Origin: Muscardinus avellanarius
Taxonomy: Eukaryota; Chordata; Mammalia; Rodentia; Gliridae
DNA length: 64,000 bases
Direction of reading: 5' to 3'
Assembly (NCBI GenBank): GCA_963383645.1
Contig: OY726560.1
Location: 27,674,800-27,738,799 of the forward strand
Both the position numbers and the translations under genes were made by a program. Below the pieces are notes generated by a model, which was not told the origin of the DNA, did not search any database, and was given only the letters and a program-made list of their open reading frames with translations. Shown one piece after another: positions 45,640 to 56,309 of this stretch (position 1 is its first letter; each line of letters opens with the position of its first letter).

Positions 45640-45906
45640 TCAGAGGAATAGGTGTAAAGAATTTCTCCAGTTCTATAGGCACTATCTTTAAACTCTTGAC
45701 CATTTCCTTTGCAGTACAGATTTTCAATTGGATGTCACCCCATGCATTGATTCTCAGTTTTATTTCTTGAGCTTTAGGAGTCTTATTGAGGAAGTTTCTA
45801 CCAGTGCTTATATATCAGAGTGTTCATTCTGTGCTTCCTTCTGGTAGCTGCAAAGTTTATGGTCTAATTTCTAGGTCTTGAATCTATTTTGGGTTGATAT
45901 TGGACA

Positions 45907-45958
<52 letters not shown>

Positions 45959-45967
45959 GAGAGAGAG

Positions 45968-46018
<51 letters not shown>

Positions 46019-46205
46019 TCTATAACATGTTTTTGACTCTATCAAAAACCAACTGGCTGTAAGTGTGTAAGTGTGAGGGTCTGCTTAAATATTTTCTATT
46101 CTATTTCATTGGTCTATAGGTCTGTTTTGGGGCAAGTTTTTGTTATTATAGCTCTATAATACAATTTGAGATCAGATACTATGATGCTTTCAGCCTGGTT
46201 CTTAT
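45640..46205 (-). mobile_element. L1 with inverted 5' part: antisense ORF2 segment
   Basis: Reverse complement of L1 ORF2 equivalent to about 31550-32030 of the long copy ('accaactggctgtaag', 'ggtctataggtctgttttgg'). It is directly followed by the next ORF2 part in sense orientation, so together they are one L1 insertion with a 5' inversion. A long GA repeat (45908-46018) has grown inside it. Confidence 0.85.
45908..46018. repeat. (GA)n microsatellite, about 110 bp
   Basis: GA units with three GCGA/ACGA interruptions; a pure polypurine strand. Confidence 0.97.
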
Positions 46206-46206
46206 T

Positions 46207-47338
46207 AAAAACTAAAAAAACAACTAAAAATCAAATAATTCAATCAAAATCAGGCAATTAAATTGACTAGATATTTCTCAAAAATACAAATAGCCAATAA
46301 ACAAATGAAAAAATGCTCAACATTATTAGCAATCAAATAAATTCAAATCAGAACTACACTGAGATTCCATTTAACCTTAGTAAGAATGGTAACCATAAAG
46401 AATATAAATAATATGTGTAAAATTAGGAATATGGCATGGTTACCCTGGACAATCATTGGTGGGAGGGGGGAAGGGAAGACAGGGGTGGGGGGGAGAGGTC
46501 ACCAAGTATAGTTTAAATGTATACCACTTATGTTCAATAAAGAAAAAAAATTTAAAAAAAGAATATAAATAATAACAAATACTGGTAAAGACTGGGAAAA
46601 CAGAAAGTCTTATACACTGTTGGTGGGATTGCTAATTAGTATGGCCTCTATGTAGATCAATGTGGAGGTTCCTCACTTGACTAGGAATTGGACAACCATC
46701 TGATCCAGCTCTACCATTCCTCCAATAATTACAAAAGAATTGAAGTCAGCATATTACAGTGGTACCTGCACATCCATGTTTAGAGCAGTACAATACACAA
46801 TGACCAAATTAAGGAACCAACTGAGGTATCTGTCAACAGATGAATGGATAACAAAAATGGAGTCTATATACACAATGGAATTTTACTCATCCAGAAGGAG
46901 CTGAGCAACATAAAATTATGTCATTTGTAGGAAAATAGATGGAACTGTCTCAAGAATCTTATGCTAAGTGAGATGAACCAGTCTCAGAAAGTCAAGAGTC
47001 AAATATTTTCTCTCATAAGAAGAAGCTAGAGAGAAAATAGAAAACAAAATTCACAAAACTCACAATTCAAAAAAGACTTTAGTGAATTGAAGAGAGTGAT
47101 TAGTATAATGGTGGGAGGAGAAGGGAGGTAGGGAAGGAAAAAGAAAGAACTGATGAAAGAAAGAATTTGCATGATGCTATGCCCATGTATGAATGTATCA
47201 CTATCCACCTCATTATATGTATAAAAAGAGTTAAGTGTCAGGGTGGGACATAAAGAGAAACACAATACATGCAAACATATTTGTTCATATGACTTTGAAC
47301 CTTACTACTATGTATAATTACAATGCACCATTAAAAGT
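46207..47338 (+). mobile_element. L1 with inverted 5' part: sense ORF2 tail and 3' UTR
   Basis: Sense L1 from the position that follows the inverted segment ('caaatgaaaaaatgctcaac') to the 3' end 'tacaatgcaccattaaaag'. Stops and indels show an old copy. Interrupted by the insertion at 46414-46557. Confidence 0.88.
46414..46557 (+). mobile_element. Very short L1 3'-end insertion within the older L1
   Basis: Only about 120 bp of L1 3' UTR ('ggcatggttaccctggacaa', G-rich run, 'tgttcaataaag') plus an A tail. A perfect 17-bp duplication AAAGAATATAAATAATA flanks it (46397-46413 and 46558-46574). It matches the 3' UTR at 35095-35240. Confidence 0.96.
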
Positions 47339-47339
47339 T

Positions 47340-47533
47340 TGCAATACCAGTACTTGGGAAGCTAAGCCAGGAGGATTGTGGGTTTGTGGCCAGCCTCAGC
47401 TACTTAGCGAGGACCTCTGCAACTTAATGTAACTCTATTTCAAAATAAAGAGTTAAAAATAGGGCTGGAGGTATAGCTTGGAGGTAGAATGTTCCTAGGT
47501 TCAATCCTCAGTATGGCAAAAAAATTTTTTTTT
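47340..47533 (+). mobile_element. 5'-truncated B1-dID-type SINE
   Basis: Begins 'caataccagtacttgggaag', without the first 20 or so bases. Right half 'ggaggtatagcttggaggta', tail with A and T runs. Confidence 0.9.
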
Positions 47534-47539
47534 TTTAAA

Positions 47540-48392
47540 TTGCAACTCAGTTAAAAAAAAGAGTACCTGCTCATACTAAAGCATGTCAGAAATTATATGC
47601 TAATTGATTTTTATATGATTATTTAAATGAACAAGAAGGAAACAAAATGTCAGCACTTAATGATGGATCAAAGGCCATGACTTTTGGAAGCATCCGAGAT
47701 AATCCCTGTTATTTCCTTATGAAAGATTCACCCTATAGAAAAGTCAAATAGAGCATCTGTTTCCTGTTAATCTTTTGAAGGAAAAAAAATACTGTGAAAT
47801 GTTCTAAACTAAGCTAACAGTCATCGAACAGCTGTTTTGTGGCAAAAAATAGTGAAAGGGATTCTGGGCTAATTGTTTTCCTTTAGGGGACCTATGAAAG
47901 GGATGCTTTTGCCATTAGCATCCAGGAAATGTGAGGGGTACACTTACCTTTTAATTGCTTGCCATTTCATTGAAGTTGTTTACATGCTAAACAAGTAAAT
48001 GTCTCATTGGACCAAACATTGTGCAAAATTATGAAGTGTGTATAAGAAACATGTAAAACATTCCAGTTTTACTAGATATTCACAAATCCTGCAGTAGCTT
48101 TATAGTATGGTATTTATTTTTTATTGCAACACAGACTTGAAAAAAAGAAATTAATTTAATAATTGATCCATTTACATTACACACACAAATACATATTTCT
48201 TTCAATTGTTTGAGATACAAATATAAAAATGGTAAATAGCTCTCAATATGTGTAAAATATAAATGAAAGTCAATTGTGCATTAGTACTTTTGGTTAATAT
48301 ACATTGTAGACCATCTGAAAGTGAAAAGACATAGCCTCCCATTAGACAAGAGCTCTTACAAATTTTTATCATTTGCTAAGTGTCATGATTAT
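47540..48392. other. Unique AT-rich DNA
   Basis: No repeat recognised. 47650-48010 has many homeodomain-like TAATTG/ATTA words and a CAGCTG; this is suggestive only. Confidence 0.35.
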
Positions 48393-48722
48393 TCTGAATT
48401 GTCAACTTGACTGAATCATGAAATATCTAAGATATACGACTTTGGTTATGTTGATGAGATGATTGATTTATGTAATGACATATTGAAGGTGAAGTCCTGC
48501 CCCAAATGTGGGCAGCATGGTTCTGATAAGCACAGGATCTGGATAAAAGGAGAAAGCTGTGCAAAGGCATTGAAAGCACAAGTGGTTTTTCTTGAACAAA
48601 GTTCTCTGCTCTCCTCTGTGATAACTTTCACTCTTCAAACTGGACCTTCACTACCTTTCTCTGGATAGTTTCCTAGGCTTTCTGTCTGGAACTGAAACGG
48701 AGTTAGTGGTTGTGCTATGTAT
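48393..48722 (+). repeat. Ancient interspersed repeat, left part (split by LTR)
   Basis: 'gaattgtcaacttgactgaa' is the mirror of the end of the repeat at 23320-23885, followed by 'ccaaatgtgggcagcatggt' and 'ataaaaggagaaagctgtgc'. It resumes at 49256 after the LTR-like insertion. Confidence 0.55.
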
Positions 48723-48915
48723 CTGTCAGCATTCTTGTAGCTATATTCTAAATATCTGACCACATAATTTACAGGAAAGGAGATTTTTTTTTTATGGTTT
48801 CGATTCAGTCCATGTGAAATTGGGGACCATGGATGACAGGAAAAAAAGGCAGCAGGAGGTCAAGGAACTGCACATGGGCTGAGTTATTTAGATCACAGAG
48901 GACAGAAGCGTGTGT

Positions 48916-48979
<64 letters not shown>

Positions 48980-49255
48980 TTGAGTGAGCACAAACAGTGA
49001 AACAGTGGAAGGAGGAAACCTTTATGTTATTCCCAAGTTTGCACCTCAGGGACCCACCTCCAGCCACACCTAACCAGCCTACCTGGTACTACCCATTACA
49101 GTGGTTTTATCCACTTCTGGGATTACAACCTTCATGACTCAATTACAGCAGTTCCAAACACCAATTTGTGAGTTTTTCAGGGGCCATTCTATATCTCACA
49201 CTCTGATTCTGAGACTCCAACCCTTGGAACACTCAACAAGCTGCTAGTTCCTTTG
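48723..49255 (-). mobile_element. MaLR-like LTR nested in the ancient repeat, with (TG)n(GA)n
   Basis: 'ctatattctaaatatctgac', 'ttacaggaaaggaga' and 'ccacctccagccacacctaa' fit an antisense MaLR-type LTR like 24721-25150. It contains a TG/GA compound microsatellite (48910-48974). Confidence 0.55.
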
Positions 49256-49392
49256 ATTATCCATGTGTAGTCAGCAACTAGAGGCTACACTGCTGTGGAC
49301 TTGAAACCAATATGATAGGTTCTCTTTTACTATATATGTGGTTTTATTTTTTTTTTTAGTTCTATTACTCTAGTCAACCTTGACCAATACAC
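49256..49392 (+). repeat. Ancient interspersed repeat, right part
   Basis: Ends 'gttctattactctagtcaac' and 'cttgaccaatacac', the expected 3' end of the repeat begun at 48393. Confidence 0.5.
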
Positions 49393-49512
49393 TAAGAAAG
49401 ATTTGATATAAAATGCCCCAAAGTTCTAATTCTGCTAGACATAGAGATAGTCTTTTCAAATTTGGTGAGTTACATTTTAAAATTAATTTATGTTTACAAA
49501 AAGAGATGATAT

Positions 49513-49655
49513 TCATAAAATCTGTTTATTCAAATGTTTGGTAAGATCATTAAATAATATTAAATTATCTGTAGATTCAGCAAAGTCCAAGAGGTGCCCA
49601 TTTGCATATATACCCAACTCATCCCCATGGGTAACATGAATATCACTAGTCTCAT
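49513..49655 (-). other. Candidate terminal coding exon, minus strand
   Basis: On the minus strand the acceptor-like tract ATTTTTATTTCCCAG ends at 49656. The following frame (ETSDIHVTHGDELGIYANGH at its start, LTKHLNKQIL at its end) stays open to TGA at 49515-49513. It enters in phase 1, which matches the phase left by the candidate exon at 53745-53433; joining them would make the split codon GAT. AATAAA on the minus strand at 49348-49343 could serve as a poly(A) signal. No protein family recognised. AT-rich sequence can give this by chance. Confidence 0.25.
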
Positions 49656-50039
49656 CTGGGAAATAAAAATGATTCATAAATTCTCTATAACAAATTTTTA
49701 AAGATAAGGAAGCCATGGAGACATTTTCATGAAGGGAAGACCCATGTTAAAGCTGTTTATGATTCTGTTTGTAATATCTAGTATGGCATTTGGTTTATAG
49801 ATAGTTACTAAAAAAAACATAATTCATTCAATGGGTGAAATGTACTTTCTTCCCTATGGAGATGCTCAAAATTTTTAAAGACTTTTTGAAGGTTTGACAC
49901 CTACTCATCAAAGTTTCTTATCTGCTAGAGCATAGGTGGATATCCCTTTTTATTACCTTCAAGTAAACAGAATTCAAGTTGTTGTAATTATACATGTATA
50001 ATACATTTTATCCTTAGGACTGTTTGGGCAACATTCTTA
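49656..50039. other. Unique AT-rich DNA
   Basis: Nothing recognised beyond the candidate acceptor at its left edge. Confidence 0.4.
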
Positions 50040-50600
50040 CTGATGCAATCCAAAACAACTTGCCAAGCACAATTTAGAGAAAGGAAGAATTATTTGCTCA
50101 TAGTTCTGGAGATTTTAGAGGTTTGGTCCATGTTAGGCCAGGAAGATATGCAGAGCTCAGGGAGTGACAGTAGGAAGTGGAGGAAAGAAAGTGCAAGGCT
50201 CTGCTCTCACCTCATGGAGAAGAGGAGCAAGACAGCCAGAGAGGAGGAGATAGCGCCGTATATTATCCCTGAGGCTGCACGCCAGGGCTCCTTCTCCTTG
50301 ACTGCAATGCCACTTTCTAGTCTCTGTGAGGTCTTAGGAAGCATTATAAATCTAAACTATTACAAGCACCCATGACAGTTTGCCTGTTTTCAGTCCTTCC
50401 TTCCTTCCTTCCTTCCTTCCTTCCTTCCTTCCTTCTTTCCTTCCTTCCTTCTTTTGACCCCTCTACCCATTCATCCTTTTTCCCTTCTGTCTTTCCTCCT
50501 ATTCTCCTTACTAATAAAGCAGAGTGTTTTATGAAACCATGACCTTCTCCAGAGGCCAAGACCTTGGCAATCACTTTGCTCCATGACACTCCCTCTTTAC
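50040..50600 (-). mobile_element. MaLR-like LTR, antisense, with (TTCC)n
   Basis: 'ttgctcatagttctggagat', 'cctcatggagaagaggagca' fit antisense MaLR-type LTR text. A TTCC repeat of about 58 bp lies inside (50395-50452). Confidence 0.5.
50395..50452. repeat. (TTCC)n microsatellite
   Basis: About 14 tetranucleotide units with one TTCTTTCC interruption. Confidence 0.97.
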
Positions 50601-52734
50601 ACCCAAGGTGTCACCTCCCTCAATCTACTATGTAGGTGTTTCTTACTTTTTCTTATTTTCCTTTTCAGGATATTTTTTAAATGTCAATTTAAAGTATCTC
50701 TTCAAGCATGAATAAAAGTAAATAGGCTTAAGTTTTAATATTTTTGTTGCAAATAAGAAGGACATCATTAATTGTATAAATAGAAGTGGGCTCCTTTTCA
50801 CTTATTAGGCTTCTATAATTCATTCATTAGTAAAGAGCATTGTAGTGCTATATATATTCATTCTGTGGTATTAGCATCCCAGTTTTTCTACTTATTTACT
50901 ATAAGGTATTTAGCTTGTTTGCTCATTTTTGAACATGGCATTTTGTTTAACATCCTTATAAATTTTCATGTATATATCTTCAAAGTACAAATTAAAAATG
51001 GTATCTTAGTTTTATACCCATGTTGGTAAGTGTTGACTTATAGGACATGTGAATGTTTAACTTTAGGTTGAAGTGGTAAACCAGTGAGTATACAGTGGAA
51101 TCTTTTCCCTGCTGACCTATATTTTCCTGACTACTAAGTTGTCTTTTGAAAAAGCAGAAGCCCGTAATTTTAGCCTTCCAATATTTATTAACTTTAGATA
51201 TTAAATCTACTCTGCATTGCTTAAAATATATTTTAATCCTTGTCATATTAACTGTGGGTAACACTTGAACTCTTCAAAATTCTTTATTTTTATGGACCTC
51301 AATTCTCCCATATAGATTTTAGAATCAAGTGGACAAGAAATAAAGCATTACTTTTACAACAGTTTTAATTGCTATTAGTAAGAGTGACTTATAACAAATG
51401 TTAAATAAAAACAGAATGACATTCTTCAAAATGAAGTTTTATAAAATATTTGTTAAGGATCTTAAAAAGATAACTAAAAGTTGAAGCATCCTAATGACAT
51501 TCACTTTTTATCTTTTCCTTTAAGGGAACACTGACCATTCACTACATATTCACATTATGAACATCAGGGTGTGTTTGCAGCATGAATAGTACCTCTGGGG
51601 TAAATCTGGTTAGATAATTTTGGACCTGATTTCCAATTTTGAGTACTAATAAATGGTTGTTTCCATAGATACACAAGGACTAATGAGAATAATGAGCTTT
51701 TCAACATTTATTTTTCTCATGCTTTTAAGTATTGAACTCACTTGTCATATATTAGATATATTTTTCTATTTTTTAAAAACCATAATTATCTTATTAGGCT
51801 TTTAATATCAGTAGGGGTTAATGCATAGAGATAAAGTACCATGAGATTTGGTTTCAATGGTTACTATAAAACTTAATTTGACAGACCAATTGCATGCTCT
51901 TTGCAGTAGTATTTTTATGGCCTGCTTTTACAAGTATATTTAATAGATTGGGAATTTATATGTGCTCATTGCTTATGAGTAAGCCCATAAGTATTTAATA
52001 TATCTTCTAAATTCTGGGTATCTTAGAATAACTTTCTTTATATGATAAAAGTTATGCTGTAAAACTCTAAATCATTGCCTTTTGAATGAGTTAAACCTTT
52101 TATTTTAAATAATAAGGTTTATCTTATCATCTGTATAATATTTGGGATTTCTGTTAAACACATATATAGGTAAAATAGCAAAACATTATTAATAAATAAT
52201 ACGTATATACCAGGTAAAGTCAATAATTTAAAGGTTACTTTCATAGGCTTTAAAAGTGCTTATATAAACTATAAGGTGTTTTTATTAGGACAAACCTTCA
52301 AATCAATTTTGAGCCTCCTGGACTTTTAAAAATAAATGCCAAAATAGTTGGTTACAAAGCAGATACTGTACTTAGATGTAACATATCACCTCATGAAGAG
52401 AAAAAACATTCTTCAGTTTTAGAAACAAATTTACTAACATTAATTCTTCTACTGTACATTTACACTAAGTGTTACGTTGAATTTTGATTATCCATAGGGT
52501 TAAATGCAATCAAAATATCAGTCCTTCTTCTCCTCCCCACCTTACCCTGAGTGGTGCTAACCAGTATAAACCGTTTATGTGATTTTGAACAACTTTAGGG
52601 TAAACATTTTAACTGAGGCAGAATGTATAGTTTTTATTATCATCCTTAATCTGAGAATATAAACATGAGCTTCACACAAATTAGATGATTTTTAAAAAAA
52701 ACATCTTTTGAAAGAATTTTTCAAAGATATTATT
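50601..52734. other. Unique AT-rich DNA
   Basis: No repeat or exon recognised over 2.1 kb. Confidence 0.45.
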
Positions 52735-52840
52735 TACACACCAAGACTGAATATATGCACACCAAGAATCTGTGCATATATGAATGTGTCATTTTGAGTA
52801 TTATTATGATGTATAATTATGATGTACCAATTAAAAAATA
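52735..52840 (+). mobile_element. Old L1 3'-end fragment
   Basis: 'tatatgaatgtgtcattttg' and 'gatgtaccaattaaaaaat' match the extreme 3' end of older L1 families, as at 47185-47338. Confidence 0.6.
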
Positions 52841-53052
52841 CTAGTTATCCAAACTGGATACTTAAGCAAGAGTTAGCTAATAGCCTGGAGTTCAGTCCTA
52901 GGCTGCAGTCGTATTATTTTCTAGGCCTAACCATAAGAGTGTCTCTGCCTGACAAGCCTTTCCTGGGAGACTTATCCTCCCTTGCAATGGACTTGGGGCA
53001 TAGTCAGGGCACTGCAGTTTTGTTTATTTTTTGTTTTTGTTTTTTTTTTTAG

Positions 53053-53260
53053 AGAGAATTACTATCAAGGAATTATGCCTCCTGAATCACCTAAGTCCAA
53101 ACAAGTGCCTGCATCCCCAGTCTAGGAACCTCTGTGCTGTATTTGCCTCATTAGTGACCTCAGCTGAAGTCCTCATCTCTGCTTTCACTGGCTCAGAGCT
53201 TTTGCTATCTGAGCACTTTCCTAGGTCCCAATCAGGAGCCTTTGTCCAGGGTTCTGGGAG
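53053..53260 (+). other. Splice-bounded open segment, plus strand
   Basis: A T-run ending in TTTAG (53040-53052) precedes 208 nt that are open in one frame (ITIKELCLLNHLSPNKCL near the start) and end at GGGAG|GTGAGA, a strong donor. The frame enters in phase 2. The alternative is that the T-run is the poly(A) tail of a minus-strand retroposed sequence extending rightward, possibly including the open segment at 53433-53745. The two readings exclude each other. Confidence 0.2.
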
Positions 53261-53432
53261 GTGAGAATTCTCTCCTCTTGCCCTGCATTCACCTGACTCA
53301 TACCCAGGGCGATTTCCTGGGGAAAGCAGGACATGGAGCAGCTAATGTCTATCTTTCTGGGCTCACAGTGAGTAGAATAAAGTCATGTTACCATCAGTTT
53401 GCCTCATTGTCCTAAAGTGACCACCTCAACAC

Positions 53433-53745
53433 CTGGATGCTCAGCAGACAATTCAGTGTCAATTTCCTCTGGCTGAAATGTGAACTCAAGAGTCCATTGC
53501 CTTGTTGATTTAAAGCTGAACATATTTGAGCTCAATATTTTGAATAGCAGTGAGTCAGCTGCAAAGGGTATTGTGTGAACTGGCTTATTGCTTATTGTGA
53601 CAATGACTGGAATTGTAGTTGGGCCTGTAGTTCTGTCAAAGCAGAAGGTAAATGGGGCACTGTGGAAATAGTGATCAGAGGGAAATGATAGTATAATATC
53701 ATATGGGACTTTGCTTGATCTAATACTGAAGCAAAAATTCAGAAA
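53433..53745 (-). other. Candidate internal coding exon, minus strand
   Basis: On the minus strand TTTTCCTATGATCTGTCTTTACAG (ending at 53746) is a good acceptor. The next 313 nt are open for 104 codons with a mixed, protein-like composition (SSKVPYDIILSFPSDHYF; later IPVIVTISNKPVHTIPF; near the end QWTLEFTFQPEEIDTEL). A possible weak donor is CCAG|GTGTTG at 53433/53432. If unspliced, the frame runs to TGA at 53406-53404. Entry phase 0 and exit phase 1 fit neighbours at 54246-54179 and 49655-49513. The beta-rich look vaguely recalls repeated Ig-like/ASH domains, but I cannot name a family. A fragment of a retroposed gene is the main alternative. Confidence 0.35.
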
Positions 53746-53760
53746 CTGTAAAGACAGATC

Positions 53761-54178
53761 ATAGGAAAATGTGGAGGTCAAAATATGACACAGAGCATTA
53801 GGAAAGACTAGAAAGGTAGTCAGGAGTCTAGAAGCAGCCAGAGGGTCCCAGAGAGCATGACACAGATCATTTCAGGGAGCTTAGTCTCACAAAATCACTA
53901 AGATATCCAAATTTCAAGGAAAATATAAATTTTAGGTTATAAATTGAATATTATAGATGGAACACAACGCACAACAGGAATAGAAAAAGACAGAAATGCA
54001 TTTGGATGGGGCTGGCAGGGTGTACACAGATAAGCAAAATTTAAAAATGGAAGAAAGTAACGTGGAATCAGTTGCAGAGCATCAGCAACAAAACAGCCTG
54101 GAACCTGGAGTGTGAGATCGCAGAGAGAGAGCTAGTGGCCAGACACCCTGGGTTAGGAAGGACTTCTACACTTGCTAC
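53761..54178. other. Unique DNA
   Basis: Nothing recognised; would be intronic in the minus-strand model. Confidence 0.4.
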
Positions 54179-54246
54179 CTGTATCAATCTGCTCCAAATA
54201 TTTGGAAAACTAAGCCAATATGTGTTAATATTATAGGAGATTTCAT
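54179..54246 (-). other. Candidate small coding exon, minus strand
   Basis: 68 nt between an acceptor-like TACATTTTGCTTAAAG and donor ACAG|GTAGCAAG, open in one frame (EISYNINTYWLSFPNIW) that leaves in phase 0, as needed by the exon at 53745. The acceptor is moderate and the length small, so evidence is weak on its own. Confidence 0.18.
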
Positions 54247-54584
54247 CTTTAAGCAAAATGTAATAGGGTTTGGTAAAATTAACTTAAAATATAGCATTTT
54301 TCAGTGACTCGAATAATTTCACAAGGTTTTGCTCTTCTTTTTCTTTGGATACCACCTCACAAATAAGATTTCAACATCTAAAATAACCACTGAAGACCTC
54401 TCTGTTCACATCTCTGGGTGGAATAGGAAGAAACAGCTGCTTTTCCAGAGGTTTCAATAGTAACAGATACATGATTACTTATGATTGAACTGGCTGGGCA
54501 CCAGGCTTAGTCCTGAAGCATCACTGTGCCCAGAGGAATATGAAATAGTGTAATGAAAGATCTTAATCAAAAGAGTGAAAAGAA

Positions 54585-54780
54585 TGGGTATAGTACTGCA
54601 CACTTGTAATCCTAGTACTTGGGAGGCTGAGACAGGAGGGTCACAAGTTCAAGGCCAGCCTCAGCTACTTATTGAGACCCTCCACAACTTAGTGAGACGC
54701 TGTTTCAAAATAAAATAAAATAGGGCTGAGGATGTTCCTCAGAGGTAGAATGCACTTGTTTTCAGTACTACAAAAACAAT
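54585..54780 (+). mobile_element. B1-dID-type SINE with 13-bp target duplication
   Basis: Dimer 'cttgtaatcctagtacttgg' to 'cctcagaggtagaatgcact'. AGAGTGAAAAGAA at 54572-54584 recurs at 54781-54793. Confidence 0.93.
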
Positions 54781-54799
54781 AGAGTGAAAAGAAATACAT

Positions 54800-56199
54800 A
54801 AAATGTAATGCAAGCAGGTAGCTCAGGCCCCCACCCAGTGTGACCACTAAATGACTGCAGTTCCCAAACCTCTCATCTTTACAAATCTGAATAATTAAAA
54901 AGCAACTTAACCATCTCATAATATGGAACATGCCCACCGCAAAAACATTTTGCAGAAGAGAACAGACTCAGTGAAGCAAGAGATTAAGCAGATGATTAAC
55001 ACTGGATATTTCACGTGGTCAAATACAGGACAGGATTTTAGCAAAAATAGCAAGAGAGTATCTGCTATCTAGAGATAAATAGAAATAGTCAGAAACTATG
55101 GATTTAGGTTAAAGAAGTAACCAGCATTTGACAAAGAGATCCCCGCTCTCCATAAGTTTAATCAGAAACAATGTTGAAACCCAATTTTACAAAATTTATA
55201 CAGGGAAACTATTGGAACTTAGCATATACTAAAAAAGTCAAGAACAAATTATTTTAATCTACCCAATATAGAAAGTGATATATTGCATTGTGGTAATAAA
55301 ATCATGATTAACAGGCAAGAATAGCTAATATGAACTTGAAAATATAACTATTAGAGAGTGTTACCTACTTATAAATCAATTAAGCCATTTATTTATTAAT
55401 TTTTGATCAATAAAATTTTAATCAGAATGCAATACATGACAAATGTTTGGTGAATTGTTCAGGGACAACAAAATTTCTCCCTTTAAGAAACACCTAATTC
55501 ATACAAGTAAAATCAACAGTTAAGGGTCTCTACATATTTTTACATTACCTCTGAACATTAAGTTCTGACCCAAAGAACTGAAATCCAGTTAAAAAGTAGT
55601 CATTTAAACTCTGCTTATAGTATCTAATCACCCTTTAGATTTCATGCAACTTTTTCATCATCCATGAAGCATCCTCTGGCCATCTAAAATTTCATCTGGC
55701 CTCTCCAGTAAAACTATAATTTTCTAAGTCCCAAGGATATGGGGATATGCATATTTTATATTTCTGTAATACATCACAGTAAATGCCCCTGGAATACATG
55801 ATTAATTAAAATGCTTATTAAATTATGCAACTCAAAAAAGTCAATAGATATATTTCCTAAGGTATGTAAAAAGCACTATTCTTATTTAAGACATTCAGGA
55901 ACCAGCCTAATGTAAATGAAACATTTAAGCAGGCTCTAAAATGTAAAAGAAATAAATTTTTTCACTTTACAAATAACTGAAACTTTCATATGACATTCCA
56001 AATAACATAGAGGTAGAAATAATTTTAGTTCATCCGATAAAAATAGAAAAGGTATATAAATGAAAGTAAAACATATATGTATAAGAGAAAAAAGTTAAAT
56101 TATTTCCAAAAGGAAAGAGTAAACTGATATTGTTGTAATCAGGGTTTCTAAATCATGCTAACTTAATCTCAAAGTTTTAAATTCTTTGTTTGTTTGTTT
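54800..56199. other. Unique AT-rich DNA
   Basis: Nothing recognised over 1.4 kb. Confidence 0.45.
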
Positions 56200-56243
56200 G
56201 TGATACTGGAGGTAAAGTACTCATGAGTTCAATCCCCAGTATG

Positions 56244-56306
<63 letters not shown>
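56200..56306. repeat. Short dID-like stub followed by (TA)n
   Basis: 'gaggtaaagtactcatgagt' and 'tcaatccccagtatg' resemble the end of a tRNA-derived SINE half, followed by about 33 TA units (56241-56306). Confidence 0.7.
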
Positions 56307-56309
<3 letters not shown>

